A stretch of DNA of 6,961 bases from Evtepia sp. (GTDB lineage: Bacteria; Bacillota; Clostridia; Oscillospirales; Oscillospiraceae), in NCBI GenBank assembly GCA_029256465.1, contig JAQSXW010000042.1, forward strand, positions 1-6,961. The letters are read 5' to 3'. Position numbers and translations under genes: made by a program. Shown here one piece after another: positions 6,193 to 6,961 of the stretch (position 1 is the first letter of the stretch; the number at the start of each line of letters is the position of its first letter). The notes under the pieces are model-generated. The model worked only from the letters and a program-made list of their open reading frames with translations, ran no database searches and had not been told where the DNA came from.

Positions 6193-6961
6193 ATGAGATT
6201 TCTTTCCCTGGACTGGGTCTACAGCTTCATGTAGACCCAGTCGCCTTTACCATACTGGGACGGGATATTTATTGGTACGGGATTATTATAGCAGTTGGTT
6301 TTCTGCTGGCTGTGTTATTCTGTATGCACTATGCAGAAGAGTTCGGAATTAAAACAGACGATTTCTTGGATATGCTCATTTTTGCAACGCCAGGGGCAAT
6401 TATCGGTGCGAGATTATATTACGTTGTCTTTTATCTGGATTTGTTTCGTAATGCGGATGGAAGCCTGAATTTTGCAAAGATGCTCCGGATCCATGACGGT
6501 GGTATGGCAGTTTACGGTTCGATTTTGGCAGCTGTGCTCGTTGCTTGGATTGTGATGCGAGTCAAGAAGGTTCCCTTTTTGGCGATGGCAGACCTTGGGG
6601 CCCTTGGCCTCCTGATTGGTCAATGTGTAGGACGATGGGGAAACTTCGTCAATGTGGAAGCATTCGGCGGGGGAACGACCCTACCTTGGCGCATGGGAAT
6701 TGTGCAAAGAATTGACGGTGTTCTGCAACATACAGAAGTGCATCCCACCTTCCTTTATGAATCCATTTGGAACTTACTGGGCTTTTTACTCTTGCTGTTT
6801 TTGCTGCGGAAAGGCCTGCGTAGATTTGATGGGATGCTGTTTTTTACCTACATTGCCTGGTACGGATTTGGGCGAGGGCTGATCGAGGGACTGCGTACCG
6901 ATAGCTTGTATTTTTTTGCAACCGGAATGCGTGTGTCTCAAATGGTGGGCTTTTTCAGTGC
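6189..6961 (+). CDS. lgt: Prolipoprotein diacylglyceryl transferase Lgt, C-terminus cut by window edge
   Basis: Lgt transfers diacylglycerol from phosphatidylglycerol to the lipobox cysteine of prolipoproteins, the first step of lipoprotein maturation, in the cytoplasmic membrane. The 257 complete codons include the family signatures: YWYGIIIAVGFLLAV (28-42), IHDGGMAVYG (101-110, with His102 equivalent to the essential E. coli His103), GRWGNFVNVEAFG (148-160), HPTFLYES (185-192) and GRGLIEGLRTDSL (228-240, with Arg229 and Glu233 in the conserved active-site segment). Hydrophobic stretches near 30-46, 64-81, 108-124, 136-146, 195-206 and 216-228 fit a multi-spanning protein. Only a few to a few tens of residues should be missing. 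It starts at ATG 6189, overlapping the peptidase stop by four bases (ATGA), with AAAGGAGG at 6174-6181. Codons 8-18 form a perfect inverted repeat. Confidence 0.97.
   Translation, partial: MNEISFPGLGLQLHVDPVAFTILGRDIYWYGIIIAVGFLLAVLFCMHYAEEFGIKTDDFLDMLIFATPGAIIGARLYYVVFYLDLFRNADGSLNFAKMLRIHDGGMAVYGSILAAVLVAWIVMRVKKVPFLAMADLGALGLLIGQCVGRWGNFVNVEAFGGGTTLPWRMGIVQRIDGVLQHTEVHPTFLYESIWNLLGFLLLLFLLRKGLRRFDGMLFFTYIAWYGFGRGLIEGLRTDSLYFFATGMRVSQMVGFFS
6211..6242 (+). repeat. Perfect 12-bp inverted repeat within the 5' end of lgt
   Basis: GACTGGGTCTAC (6211-6222) and GTAGACCCAGTC (6231-6242) are exact reverse complements separated by the 8-nt loop AGCTTCAT. The repeat lies 22 bases after the lgt start codon, inside codons 8-18 (protein GLGLQLHVDPV). 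The RNA would form a strong 12-bp stem with 7 G-C pairs. No T-tract follows, so it is not an intrinsic terminator. It may slow early translation or serve as an RNA- or DNA-binding site; this is inference. Confidence 0.7.

Noticed and set aside
6211..6242. The lgt hairpin as an intrinsic terminator
   Set aside because: The stem is followed by GCCTTTACC, not a T-tract, and lies inside an intact coding frame.

Overview
The window is a stretch of ordinary chromosome from a low-to-moderate GC Firmicute, most likely class Clostridia (possibly Oscillospirales; this rests on protein 'accent' only). The basis is the conserved order ylxM-ffh-rpsP-khpA-rimM-trmD, strong AGGAGG-type ribosome binding sites, TTG starts, sigma-A-like promoters and a paired M16B peptidase locus of the YmfF/YmfH type. 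I see no mobile element, CRISPR array, tRNA, rRNA or pseudogene.

Layout. Two divergent gene clusters share one control region at about 3382-3628. The leftward (minus) cluster reads ylxM (3381-3013), ffh (3010-1655), rpsP (1592-1353), khpA (1339-1106), rimM (1050-559) and trmD (554 to beyond base 1; C-terminal end missing). It couples the signal recognition particle (YlxM and Ffh) with ribosome and tRNA functions (S16, a KH RNA-binding protein, the 30S maturation factor RimM and the m1G37 tRNA methyltransferase). A strong sigma-A promoter (TTGACA-17-TAACAT) lies upstream of ylxM, with a perfect 9-bp inverted repeat at the predicted transcription start. A terminator-like GC-rich hairpin with U6 sits between khpA and rimM and probably sets lower expression of the two modification and maturation genes.

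The rightward (plus) cluster reads an M16 peptidase-like protein without the zinc motif (3629-4918), an M16 peptidase with HFLEH (4915-6192) and lgt (6189 to beyond 6961; C-terminal end missing). Both junctions are 4-nt stop/start overlaps, so the three genes look translationally coupled. The first M16 protein has the Arg/Tyr C-terminal motif but no zinc site, and the second has the zinc site. This is the split seen in heterodimeric M16B enzymes. Linkage to lgt (prolipoprotein diacylglyceryl transferase) suggests, without proving, a role near lipoprotein or envelope biogenesis.

Most of the window is textbook housekeeping. The parts worth a second look are non-coding: a perfect 12-bp inverted repeat inside the first codons of lgt, the khpA-rimM hairpin, and two inverted repeats in the divergent promoter region that share a GTAAAG/CTTTAC hexamer. 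I found no convincing new multi-gene system.
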